A stretch of DNA of 64,000 bases from Acidobacteriota bacterium (GTDB lineage Bacteria > Acidobacteriota > Thermoanaerobaculia > UBA5066): assembly GCA_016716715.1 (NCBI GenBank), contig JADJVE010000004.1, forward strand, positions 1-64,000, given 5' to 3'. The notes under the pieces were generated by a model, which searched no databases, was not told the origin of the DNA, and saw only the letters and a program-made list of their open reading frames with translations. Position numbers and translations under genes: made by a program. The first letter of the stretch is position 1, and each line of letters starts with the position of its first letter. Positions 6,959 through 14,560 of this stretch are shown piece by piece.

Positions 6959-9952
6959 CTACTTCGTCAATCCCAGGCGCCGCCGGGCGTCCGCGACGAG
7001 CGGATCCCCGGCGGCGTTTCCCTTGATGGCAAGGAACGCCTTGAACGAGTCGGCCGCCGCCGGGCTCTTGATCCCTTCCTGCGCGCGGCCGAGCGCGTGG
7101 AGCGCCGGAGGGAAGTAGCGCCAGCTCGGGACGTCGTCGAGGAAGACGGCCGTCGCCTCGCCGCGGCGCTTCACGCAGGCCTCGAGCTCCGTGTGGGCCT
7201 CCGTGAAGGCGCCGAGCTCGACGTACGCGCGGCCGAGGTCGTAGCGGCCCAGCCACGTGTCCGCGATCTTCCTGGCCTCCTCGAAGTCCGCGATCGCCTC
7301 GCGCGCCTTGCCCCGGTGGAGCTTCGCCTCGCCGCGGATCAGGCGCGCGTAGGCCTGCGCGTCGGGCTCGAGGCGCGCGGCGAGCTCGTCCGCAAGGGCG
7401 AGCGCCTTCGGCTCGCGGCCGGCCGCGAGGTAGATGCGCGCGACCGGGAACGCGACGCTGAGGTTCCGGCTCGCGGCGAGAGCGCGCTCGGCGGACGCGA
7501 GCGCGTCGGCGCTCTTCCCCGTGGCGAGCTGCGCATCCGCGAGCGCCGCGAGCTTCGCGCCCGCGGCCTCGGCGCTCTTGCCTTCGAGATCCGCCGCGCT
7601 TCCGGCGAGGAGAAGCGGGACCGCGTCGACCGGCCTGCCCTCGACGAGCGCGAGATCCGCAAGGCCCATGGCGGCGTACGAGGCGCCGCGCGTCCCCGTC
7701 GCTTCGAGCTTGCGGTAAGTCGAGGCGGCGTCCTCGCGCCGCCCGAGCGCCGCCTCGGAGAGCGCCTGCGCGACGAAGGCCTTCGGGAAGGCCGGGTTCA
7801 TCGCGAGGACGGCCGCGCTCTCCTTGAGCGCCGTGTCGAACTCCCCCGCGTACATCGCGTAGAGCGCGACGTTGTTCCGCTGGATCACGTTCTTCGGATA
7901 GATCTCGATCGCGCGCCGCCCCTCGGCGAGCGCGCGCGGCATGTCGCGCCGGTAGAACTGCGCGAGCGCGAGGTTCGCCATTCCCGCGGTGTCCGCCGGG
8001 TAGAGCTTCACGAGCTGCTCGAGCTGCTCGATGGCCTTGTCGGGCTGCCGCATCACGATGTAGTAGGCGCCGCGCGTGCGGTACTTCTCGCGCTCGCTCA
8101 TCCGGTCGATGCGCGCCATCGCCTCGCGGTAGGCCTTCTCCGAGTCGGACGCCTTGCCCTGGTTCGCGTACACGGCGGCGAGGCCCGCCCAGGCGCGGCC
8201 CATGTTCGCGTCCATCTCGGCGGCCCGCGTGTACGCTTTCCCGGCGTCGTCCCACTTGCCCGCCCACTGGAGCTCCTGCGCCTGCGCGTACTCGTGAGCG
8301 GCCGCGATCGACCCGGCCGAGTACGTCTCGGCGGCCGCGAGCTGGAGCGAGGCCGGGGTCGAGTCGCCGAGGGACGTCCGGACCGCGGCGGCGGCCTTCG
8401 CGATCGCGCCGAGGACGGCCTCCTTGCCCGCTGCCTGGACCTTCGCCGTCTCGATCACGCGGCCCGTCACCGCGTCGACCGCCCGGACCTCCACGACGTA
8501 GCCGCTCCCCGCGCTCGCGACGGACCCCGAGGCGACGACCTGCACGCCTTCGCGGACGGCGACGAGCCGCGCAACCGCGTCCGGGAGCCCCTCGGTGCCG
8601 GGCTGGAGCTGGACGGCGACTTTCCGCGCGGACGCGCGGCTGAACGTCGTGACGAAGGACGCGCCCTCGAGGGCGATTCCGAACGCCGACTCGAGCGTGC
8701 CGCTGAAGACGGGCTCGCCGGTCCTGTTCTCGAAGTCCGCGATGAGGATGGATTGCGCCTTCGGCGCCTCGGCGGGAGCGGCGACGGGTCGCCTCTTCAT
8801 CAGCCAGAGGACGCCCCCCACCGCGATTGCGGCCACGACCACGGCCGCGGCCGCCATGAGCACCCACCGCTTCTGGAGCAGCTCGAAGCGGACATTGGTG
8901 GAAAACGTTCCCGTCGCGAGGTCGGCGAGCACCTCGTCCACGCTCGGGTAGCGCGCGGCCGGTTCCAGGGCCAGGCAGCGCTCGATGATCTTCTGGAGGA
9001 ACGGCGGGATCTCCGGGTTCAGCTCCGCGGCCGGCTTCGGCTTGTGCGAAAGCCGCCGCATCATGACCTGGTAGGCCGAGTCCCCCGTGAAGGGCACGAC
9101 GCCCGTCACCATCTCGTAGAGGATCACGCCGAGCGAGTAGATGTCCGAGCCCGGTCCGGCCTTCTCACCCTTGACCTGCTCCGGGGACATGTAGAAGGGC
9201 GTTCCGAGGATCGCCCCCATCTCCGTCATGCCCGTGCCGGCGAGGCTCTTGGCGAGGCCGAAGTCCGTCACGTAGGCCGTGCCCGCCGCGTCCAGCATGA
9301 TGTTCTGCGGCTTGAGGTCCCGGTGGACGACGCCCTGCTCGTGCGCGGCCGAGAGGCCCTTGCAGATCTCGCCGAAGATCGAGAGCACGCGCGGGACGGG
9401 GAGGCGGCCTTCGCGCTTTATGAGGCTCGCGAGGTCGTCCCCGTCCACGTACTGCATCGTGAGGAACCGGATGCCCTCGACCTCGCCGAGGTCGTACACC
9501 CGGAGAACGTTCCGGTGCGTCACCCGGCTCGAGAGCTGGATCTCGCGCCGGAACCGGTCCAGGGTGGCGGGGTCCTCGGCGATCTCGGGACGGATCAGCT
9601 TGAGGGCGACGTCCCGGTCCAGCTCGAGGTCGTGACACCGGTAGACCGCACCCATGCCTCCGCGGCCGAGGAGCTTCGCGACGCGGTAGCGATGCCCGAT
9701 CTCGAACCCTTCCGGAAGCGTCGACGGTCCCGAGAAGGACGCGAGGCTGCTCGAAGGCGTGCGCCGGGAAATCCCGGGGCCCGAGGGAGCCCGTAACGGC
9801 GTCGTCCGGGCCGGCGCGATGGTGGGTGTCGCGGTCAGCCCCGCCGCTCCTGAGGGGGCGAGAGTCGCGCCCGACTCGTCGAGATTCTGGTGGCACTGCA
9901 GGCACGTTGGCGCCCCGTCGGGATTCGGGGTCTGACAGTGAGTGCAGAGCAT
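6959..9952 (-). CDS. Membrane Ser/Thr protein kinase with N-terminal zinc ribbon and C-terminal TPR region
   Basis: 997 aa. Residues 3-20 form a CxxC-x10-CxxC zinc ribbon. The kinase domain spans about 89-345: glycine loop LGRGGMG, Lys118, HRDLKPQN at 210-217, DFG at 230-232, activation-loop SPEQ near 256. All catalytic residues are present, so it is probably active. A transmembrane helix follows at about 364-386, then a periplasmic portion with a FlgO-like stretch (ILIADFENRTG) and many TPR-like helices to the C-terminus. This architecture is common in Acidobacteriota. The start at ATG 9952 gives the zinc ribbon at the N-terminus; the frame remains open far upstream but only by chance across the neighbouring gene. 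Downstream of the EAL response-regulator gene, 35 nt away, on the same strand. Confidence 0.9.
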   Translation of the reverse strand: MLCTHCQTPNPDGAPTCLQCHQNLDESGATLAPSGAAGLTATPTIAPARTTPLRAPSGPGISRRTPSSSLASFSGPSTLPEGFEIGHRYRVAKLLGRGGMGAVYRCHDLELDRDVALKLIRPEIAEDPATLDRFRREIQLSSRVTHRNVLRVYDLGEVEGIRFLTMQYVDGDDLASLIKREGRLPVPRVLSIFGEICKGLSAAHEQGVVHRDLKPQNIMLDAAGTAYVTDFGLAKSLAGTGMTEMGAILGTPFYMSPEQVKGEKAGPGSDIYSLGVILYEMVTGVVPFTGDSAYQVMMRRLSHKPKPAAELNPEIPPFLQKIIERCLALEPAARYPSVDEVLADLATGTFSTNVRFELLQKRWVLMAAAAVVVAAIAVGGVLWLMKRRPVAAPAEAPKAQSILIADFENRTGEPVFSGTLESAFGIALEGASFVTTFSRASARKVAVQLQPGTEGLPDAVARLVAVREGVQVVASGSVASAGSGYVVEVRAVDAVTGRVIETAKVQAAGKEAVLGAIAKAAAAVRTSLGDSTPASLQLAAAETYSAGSIAAAHEYAQAQELQWAGKWDDAGKAYTRAAEMDANMGRAWAGLAAVYANQGKASDSEKAYREAMARIDRMSEREKYRTRGAYYIVMRQPDKAIEQLEQLVKLYPADTAGMANLALAQFYRRDMPRALAEGRRAIEIYPKNVIQRNNVALYAMYAGEFDTALKESAAVLAMNPAFPKAFVAQALSEAALGRREDAASTYRKLEATGTRGASYAAMGLADLALVEGRPVDAVPLLLAGSAADLEGKSAEAAGAKLAALADAQLATGKSADALASAERALAASRNLSVAFPVARIYLAAGREPKALALADELAARLEPDAQAYARLIRGEAKLHRGKAREAIADFEEARKIADTWLGRYDLGRAYVELGAFTEAHTELEACVKRRGEATAVFLDDVPSWRYFPPALHALGRAQEGIKSPAAADSFKAFLAIKGNAAGDPLVADARRRLGLTK

Positions 9953-9987
9953 CAGGATCAGCAGGGATGATACCCGGCGATGCGGTA

Positions 9988-11640
9988 TCAGAGCGTCGCC
10001 GGCCGCCCCAGCAGGTAGCCCTGCCCGTACGTGACGCCGAGACGCTTGACGGCCTCGAGCTCTTCCTCGGTCTCGATCCCCTCGGCGACGGTCGCGGCGT
10101 CGATGCGCGAGGCCAGCCGGACGAGCATCTCGACGACGTCCCTCTTGATCGAGTCGTGGTGGAGGCCCGTCACGAGGTAGTTCGAGATCTTCAGGTAGTG
10201 CGGCTTCAGCTCCGCGATCGACTGCAGGGAGGCGTAGCCGGAGCCCGCGTCGTCGATCGCGATCTTGAACCCGAGCCCGCGCAGGACCTGGATGCTCTCG
10301 CGGAAGAGCTCGTAGTCGCGGATGGCGGCGCGCTCGGTGATCTCGAGGACGACTCCGCTCCGGATCGCGAGGAGCGGCTGCAGAACCTCGTGCCCGCGGA
10401 GCTTCAGGTCGTGGATGAGCTCGGTCTCCACGTTCACGAACAACTTGCCCTCGCGCTTGCCGTGGAAGCGCTCCGCCGAGAACTGCATGCAGATCTTCTC
10501 GAGAGCCCAGACCTGGTCCGACTTGAGCGCGTAGTCGAAGAGGACCTCCGGGTTCTCGAAGGGAGACTCGGCCGGCCCGCGGGAGAGGGCCTCGTGCGCG
10601 TAGACGCCGCCCGTCGCGAGATCCACGATCGGCTGGTACACGGTGCCGATCTGCCGGTGCACGAGGATGTCCTTGAACTGCTCGCGCAGGAGGGCGGCGC
10701 GCTCCCCTTCCTTCGTCGAGGCCATCGAGATCGCCTCGCGGAGCGACCGGTAGACGAGCCGCTCGAGGCGGACCTGCGGCCTGTGCAGCAGCTTCGACCA
10801 CCCCACGAAGAGCGCGATTTTCCGCTGGATGCGGTCCCGGAACTTCTCGTTGAGCTGGGTCCGGAGCGACTCCTCGACCTGCCGCGCCTTGCGCTGGAGG
10901 CGCTCGAGAGCTTCCTCGCTCCGGAGGCCGGGCGGGATCGAGAGGAAGACGTAGAACTCGGAGCCCGACGGCCGGTTCACGGCGATGAGGTCCTCCGCCG
11001 AGAACAGCGTCCCGAGGAGGCGCTTCAGCGCACGGGACGCCTCGCGCAGGACGTCGTCGAAGACCTCCCAGCCGTAGAAGTCCTCGATGTGGGCGTAGTT
11101 CTCGAAGTCCACGAAGAGGACGCCGACTTCCTGGTCCACGAGGAGCCACTCGCGCAGCGCGTCCACGATCACGGGGATCGTCGGCAGGCCCGTGACGCTG
11201 TCGAAGAGGAGGTTGCGCGTCCGGACGTCGCCCGACTCCTTCGGCAGGAACGCCGACCGCGGGCCCTCGCGCGGCTCGAGGAGGCGCTCGACGGTCTCGA
11301 GGAGGTGCCGCTTCGTGAACGGCTTCGTGATGTAGTCGTCGGCGCCCACCTGCATGCCCGTGATGAGGTCCTTGATCTCGGACTTCACCGTGAGCATCAC
11401 GATCGGGATCGAGGCGGTCTCCGGCAGGTTCTTGAGCGTCGCGCAGACCTCCCAGCCCGAAACCTCCGGCATCGTGACGTCGAGGAGGATCACGTCCGGC
11501 TGGACCGCCGCGGCCTGGTCGATCCCCTCCTTGCCGTTGCGCGCGACGACCGTCGAATACCCGGCGTTGCCGAGCAGGGTCTGGACGATGAGGAGGATGT
11601 CCTCGTCATCGTCGACGATCAGGACCTTTCGTTCGTTCAC
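9988..11640 (-). CDS. Response regulator with degenerate GGDEF and EAL (c-di-GMP phosphodiesterase) domains
   Basis: 550 aa. The receiver domain (1-125) has the acidic pocket D10-D12, phosphoacceptor D54 and K107. A middle region (about 150-290) resembles GGDEF, but the signature reads PSGSEF, so cyclase activity is unlikely. The EAL domain occupies about 305-550 and keeps most phosphodiesterase residues: HEAL, FVNVE, EITE, DDAGSGYASL, LK, AEGIET and GQGYLLGRP. It should therefore hydrolyse c-di-GMP when phosphorylated by an unidentified histidine kinase, though the Asn-motif (NVE instead of NLS) is unusual. Start is GTG 11640. Lies just upstream of the kinase-TPR gene, which may share its transcript. 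Confidence 0.88.
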   Translation of the reverse strand: MNERKVLIVDDDEDILLIVQTLLGNAGYSTVVARNGKEGIDQAAAVQPDVILLDVTMPEVSGWEVCATLKNLPETASIPIVMLTVKSEIKDLITGMQVGADDYITKPFTKRHLLETVERLLEPREGPRSAFLPKESGDVRTRNLLFDSVTGLPTIPVIVDALREWLLVDQEVGVLFVDFENYAHIEDFYGWEVFDDVLREASRALKRLLGTLFSAEDLIAVNRPSGSEFYVFLSIPPGLRSEEALERLQRKARQVEESLRTQLNEKFRDRIQRKIALFVGWSKLLHRPQVRLERLVYRSLREAISMASTKEGERAALLREQFKDILVHRQIGTVYQPIVDLATGGVYAHEALSRGPAESPFENPEVLFDYALKSDQVWALEKICMQFSAERFHGKREGKLFVNVETELIHDLKLRGHEVLQPLLAIRSGVVLEITERAAIRDYELFRESIQVLRGLGFKIAIDDAGSGYASLQSIAELKPHYLKISNYLVTGLHHDSIKRDVVEMLVRLASRIDAATVAEGIETEEELEAVKRLGVTYGQGYLLGRPATL

Positions 11641-11663
11641 GGAGACCCGATCTTAAACGCCCG

Positions 11664-11978
11664 TCAGAAATCCACGTCCCAGGAGGCGTCCGCGGGCAGC
11701 GCCGCGAGAGCCTCGACCTCCACGCGGTCGACGCGCGCGACGCGCGACCCCTCGGCCAGCGCGGCCTCCAGGCGGTCGAGGGCGTGCTGGGGCCCCTGGG
11801 CGACGATCTCCACGCGGCCGTCGTCGAGGTTCGCGGCGCCGCCCGCCAGGCGCAGGGTGCGGGCCACCCGCGCGGCGAACGCCCGGTAGCCGACGCCCTG
11901 GACGCGGCCGGTCACGAGGAAGCGGCGCACCGAGAGGTTCCACCCGCCGGACTCGTCGACGTCGCGGTCCCGCATCAT
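11664..11978 (-). CDS. acyP: Acylphosphatase
   Basis: 104 aa. Carries the signature VTGRVQGVGYRAFA with the catalytic Arg, and ANLDDGRVEI holds the Asn of the second motif. Cytosolic hydrolase of acyl phosphates such as acetyl-phosphate and 1,3-bisphosphoglycerate. The start ATG at 11978 overlaps the pcm stop as ATGA, so translation is probably coupled; a second ATG at 11975 is adjacent. Last gene of a five-gene minus-strand operon. An N-terminal extension of about 15 residues precedes the domain. Confidence 0.88.
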   Translation of the reverse strand: MMRDRDVDESGGWNLSVRRFLVTGRVQGVGYRAFAARVARTLRLAGGAANLDDGRVEIVAQGPQHALDRLEAALAEGSRVARVDRVEVEALAALPADASWDVDF

Positions 11979-12670
11979 CGCGTGGGCTCCTTCGCCGCGA
12001 AACCGAACCGGCCCACGAGCGGGACGTACGCGACCTCGCCGGCGTCTTCCGTGCGGACGCGGCCGTTCGGGAGCCTCTTGACGACGAGAAGGCGCTGCCG
12101 GCCCGGCGCCCCGACCGGCACGACGAGGCGCCCCGTCGGCGTCAGCTGCGCGACGAGAGTCTCGGGCACCTCGGGCGCGGCCGCGGCGACGACGATGGCG
12201 TCGTACGGGGCGTGCTCGCTCCAGCCGTACGAACCGTCGAAGACCTTCACGGAGACGTTCTCGACGCCGAGCCCCTTGAGCAGGGTCTGCGCTCCCCGCG
12301 CCAGCTCGGCGATGCGCTCGAGCGTGAAGACCCACCGCGCGAGACGCGCGAGGACGGCCGCCTGGTAGCCCGACCCCGTCCCGATCTCGAGGACGCGCGC
12401 GCCGGGCGACAGGGCCGCGAGCTCGGCCGAGCGGGCGACGTTCGCCGCCTGCGTGATCGTCTGCCCGTGGCCGATCGGGAGCGCGTGGTCGCCGTAGGCC
12501 TCGCCGGCGAGGGCCGCCGGGACGAAGAGGTGGCGCGGAACGGCGGCGAGCGCGTCCATGACGCGCGGATCCGACACGAGGCCGGCGGCGCGCAGGCGCT
12601 CCACGAGAGCCCGCCGGTCCGCGGCGAGGGCCCGGGCCTCGCGCTGCACCCGGGAGTCCTCCGGCGTCAC
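11975..12670 (-). CDS. pcm: Protein-L-isoaspartate O-methyltransferase
   Basis: 231 aa. Contains the SAM-binding motif VLEIGTGSGYQAAVLARL, the GHGQTITQ substrate loop and the C-terminal GRLVVPVG motif of PCMT. Methylates isoaspartyl residues in damaged proteins so they can reset. The start is GTG 12670, overlapping the surE stop by four bases (GTGA). The surE-pcm order is a widely conserved stress and protein-repair pairing. No frame damage is seen. Confidence 0.93.
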   Translation of the reverse strand: MTPEDSRVQREARALAADRRALVERLRAAGLVSDPRVMDALAAVPRHLFVPAALAGEAYGDHALPIGHGQTITQAANVARSAELAALSPGARVLEIGTGSGYQAAVLARLARWVFTLERIAELARGAQTLLKGLGVENVSVKVFDGSYGWSEHAPYDAIVVAAAAPEVPETLVAQLTPTGRLVVPVGAPGRQRLLVVKRLPNGRVRTEDAGEVAYVPLVGRFGFAAKEPTR

Positions 12671-13443
12671 CCCTTCGTCTCCCCCCGCGGCCCGTGCTTC
12701 GTTGCGAGGCCGTCGAGATCGGCGAGGGCGCGGTAGTCCGTCATGTCCATGTGAAGAGGCGTCACGGAGACCCATCCCTCGGCCACGGCCAGAAGGTCCG
12801 TCCCCTCGGCTTTCGTGTCCACGAACGTCCCGCCGATCCAGTAGTAGGGCTTGCCGCGCGGGTCGATCTTCTCGACGATGTTCTCGCCGTAACGGCGCCG
12901 TCCCATGCGCGTCGGCCGGAATCCCTTCGGCGCCCCCGCGGGGATGTTCACGTTCCAGAGCGTGTCCTTCGCCGGCGGATGGTCCTTTGCCCACGCGATG
13001 AGCTCCCGGGCGGCGGACTCGGCGCCCGACCAGTCGACCGTGCCGACCGCGTCGCGCACGTAGTCGAGCGAGAACGCGATGGAGGTGACGCCGAGAAGCG
13101 TGCCCTCGAACGCGCACGCCACCGTGCCGGAATACGTCACGTCGTCGCCGAGGTTCGGGCCCGCGTTGATCCCGGAGAACACGAAGTCCGGCGGGTCCGC
13201 CTTCAGGATCGAGCAGAGCGCGATGTTGACGCAGTCCGTGGGCGTCCCGTCGACGATCCACGTCCGTTCGTCCTTCTGGCGCACGCGAAGTGGGCGGTGC
13301 ATCGTGAGCGCGTGTGACGAGGCGCTCTGCTCGCGGTCGGGCGCCACGACGAACGTCTCGAACCCGGCCGCGCGGGCGGCGCGCTCGAGCGCCGCGAGGC
13401 CTTCGCTGTGGACGCCGTCGTCGTTCGAGATGAGGGCTTTCAC
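12667..13443 (-). CDS. surE: 5'/3'-nucleotidase SurE
   Basis: 258 aa. The N-terminal ISNDDGVHSEG holds the paired aspartates, SSHAL the conserved serines, GTPTDCVNIAL and SGINAGPNLGDDVTYSGTV the phosphate site. SurE removes phosphate from 5'- and 3'-ribonucleotides and is linked to stationary-phase survival. GTG 13443 is the start because homology begins at once (KALISNDDG); it overlaps the preceding stop by four bases. Flanked by a pterin-synthase-like gene and pcm. Confidence 0.94.
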   Translation of the reverse strand: MKALISNDDGVHSEGLAALERAARAAGFETFVVAPDREQSASSHALTMHRPLRVRQKDERTWIVDGTPTDCVNIALCSILKADPPDFVFSGINAGPNLGDDVTYSGTVACAFEGTLLGVTSIAFSLDYVRDAVGTVDWSGAESAARELIAWAKDHPPAKDTLWNVNIPAGAPKGFRPTRMGRRRYGENIVEKIDPRGKPYYWIGGTFVDTKAEGTDLLAVAEGWVSVTPLHMDMTDYRALADLDGLATKHGPRGETKG

Positions 13444-13883
13444 GCGCGGGGCCCCTCGTAGACGACCTTGTTGCGTTCGGTCTCGTGGAGGACGACGCGC
13501 ACGAGCCGCGCGGGCGCGACCGCGGGGGCGAGCTCGTCCCAGATCCTGACGGCGATGTTCTCGGCCGTGGGGTTCACGCCGGCGAGGAACGGGACGTCCA
13601 CGTTCAGGTTCCGCCGGTCGCAGCGCCTGACGACGCGTTCGGACACGACCCGCTTGAGGTCCCCGAAGTCCATGACCCAGCCCGTCTCGGGCTGGACGGG
13701 TCCCTCGACGGTGACCTCGAGCTCGTACGTGTGCCCGTGGCCGTGAGGGTTGTTGCACTTGCCGAATATGCGGCGGTTCCACTCCTCGTCGCGCCCGTCC
13801 GTGTGGAGGCGGTGAGCCGCCGAGAAATGGGTCAGCGTCGTGATCCGGACGGCCGGGGCGCCGGTTCCGGCCGCCGCCGTCAT
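13440..13883 (-). CDS. 6-pyruvoyl-tetrahydropterin synthase family protein
   Basis: 147 aa. Motifs: HFSAAHRL (zinc His), FGKCNNPHGHGHTYELEV (catalytic Cys and the two other zinc His), VMDFGDLK, TAENIAVRIWDEL, and a C-terminal ETERNKVVYEG. The CNNPxGHGH spacing matches the animal-type 6-pyruvoyl-tetrahydropterin synthase, which makes 6-pyruvoyl-tetrahydropterin from dihydroneopterin triphosphate, rather than the CxxxHGH of QueD. A role in queuosine or folate precursor synthesis cannot be excluded. ATG 13883 overlaps the upstream stop as ATGA. No other pterin gene is in the window. Confidence 0.85.
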   Translation of the reverse strand: MTAAAGTGAPAVRITTLTHFSAAHRLHTDGRDEEWNRRIFGKCNNPHGHGHTYELEVTVEGPVQPETGWVMDFGDLKRVVSERVVRRCDRRNLNVDVPFLAGVNPTAENIAVRIWDELAPAVAPARLVRVVLHETERNKVVYEGPRA

Positions 13884-14281
13884 CGGGTCCACCGCTCGCG
13901 CGCGCTCTCCCAGAGGCGCATCCGGCGGTAGACCTCGTCGGGCGTCGCGTCCACCCAGACCGTCTGCGAGTACGCAATCCCGCGGGCGCGCTGGCTCTCG
14001 CGCACGATGTGGTCGACCGCGTGCACCGCCGTGCAGGGCCGCGTCTCGAAGACCGGCGTCCCGTCGATGACGTCCCCGACCATGACGGCCAGCGCGGACA
14101 CGCCGAGGAGCGTGAGGCACGAGGCGAGCTCCTCCTTCCCGTGCGCGACGGACTGGACCTCGGATGCACCGCCCGCCTCGAAACCCGCGGGGACGAACCA
14201 GCGAACCGAGAAGGCGAGCGGATCGCCCTCGTGTCCCCCCCGCAGATAGATCCTCTGTCCGTTCTCGATGGCGCCGGTCAT
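13880..14281 (-). CDS. Hypothetical protein, first gene of the surE-pcm operon
   Basis: 133 aa; no family recognised. Mixed alpha/beta composition, no signal peptide or membrane segment. Notable stretches: FSVRWFVPAGFEAGGASEVQSVAHGKEELASCLTLL split by the sequence VMVGDVIDGTPVFETRP, then a C-terminal helical part ending ESARERWTR. A single Cys lies in ELASCLTL and another in RPCTAVHAVDH. Its stop overlaps the next ATG by four bases, as do all later junctions of the operon, so its product is probably made with the pterin-synthase-like enzyme and SurE. Function unknown. Confidence 0.7.
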   Translation of the reverse strand: MTGAIENGQRIYLRGGHEGDPLAFSVRWFVPAGFEAGGASEVQSVAHGKEELASCLTLLGVSALAVMVGDVIDGTPVFETRPCTAVHAVDHIVRESQRARGIAYSQTVWVDATPDEVYRRMRLWESARERWTR

Positions 14282-14320
14282 GCCCGGAGTTTACGAGACG
14301 AACCCCTTTTCGAGCGTCCC

Positions 14321-14350
14321 TTGACGTTCGGCGTTTTCGGACCCATATCT
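14321..14350 (+). promoter_or_regulatory. Sigma70-like promoter facing a gene-free interval
   Basis: TTGACG at 14321-14326, 17 nt, then CATATC at 14344-14349 (or ATATCT with an 18-nt spacer). It points rightward into about 200 nt that contain no convincing plus-strand gene. The start of transcription would be near 14357. Confidence 0.5.
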
Positions 14351-14356
14351 TGATTG

Positions 14357-14560
14357 GCCCTGCGCGCCGGTCACGGCGGGGTTGGACGGGAGGAGGACGA
14401 AGGCAGGCGAAAGCCGGTTCCCGACGAACGACGGCCGACGGTCGACGCCGTTTCAAGGACACGCGCCGATTGGCGCAAGCCAACAAGGAATTCTCCTGAT
14501 CCCCCCGACGCGGGGCGTAGCGAGCCCGAGGGAGCCGGTGCCCTCGGGCTCACGTGTTTT
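14357..14560 (+). ncRNA. Candidate structured small RNA
   Basis: About 200 nt bounded by a promoter-like sequence and an intrinsic terminator. Several hairpins can be read directly: an ACGGCG...CGCCGT helix enclosing a GGC-GAAA-GCC tetraloop hairpin, GCGCC-GATT-GGCGC, AGGA-ATTC-TCCT, CCCCG-ACG-CGGGG, then the terminator. GTTGG and CCAAC could also pair at long range. No match to 6S, SRP, tmRNA or RNase P RNA landmarks was recognised. Plus-strand open frames here have no start or coding character. It could instead be a long leader or degraded sequence. Confidence 0.4.
14522..14560 (+). terminator. Intrinsic terminator
   Basis: An 11-bp perfect stem (GAGCCCGAGGG at 14522-14532 with CCCTCGGGCTC at 14541-14551) and an 8-nt loop, followed by ACGTGTTTT. 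The T-tract is on the plus strand only, so it ends rightward transcription, not the minus-strand gene whose stop abuts it. Confidence 0.65.

Noticed and set aside
7097..9796. An 899-aa plus-strand frame
   Set aside because: Antisense shadow of the kinase-TPR gene with Arg/Asp-rich low-complexity sequence.
6959..11149. Extending the kinase gene to a 1396-aa protein
   Set aside because: The extra N-terminus is antisense-like sequence overlapping the response-regulator gene in a different frame; the zinc ribbon at ATG 9952 is the natural N-terminus.
14357..14560. 6S, SRP or RNase P RNA
   Set aside because: The length fits 6S, but no central bubble, no SRP GGAA tetraloop context and no RNase P conserved blocks are visible.
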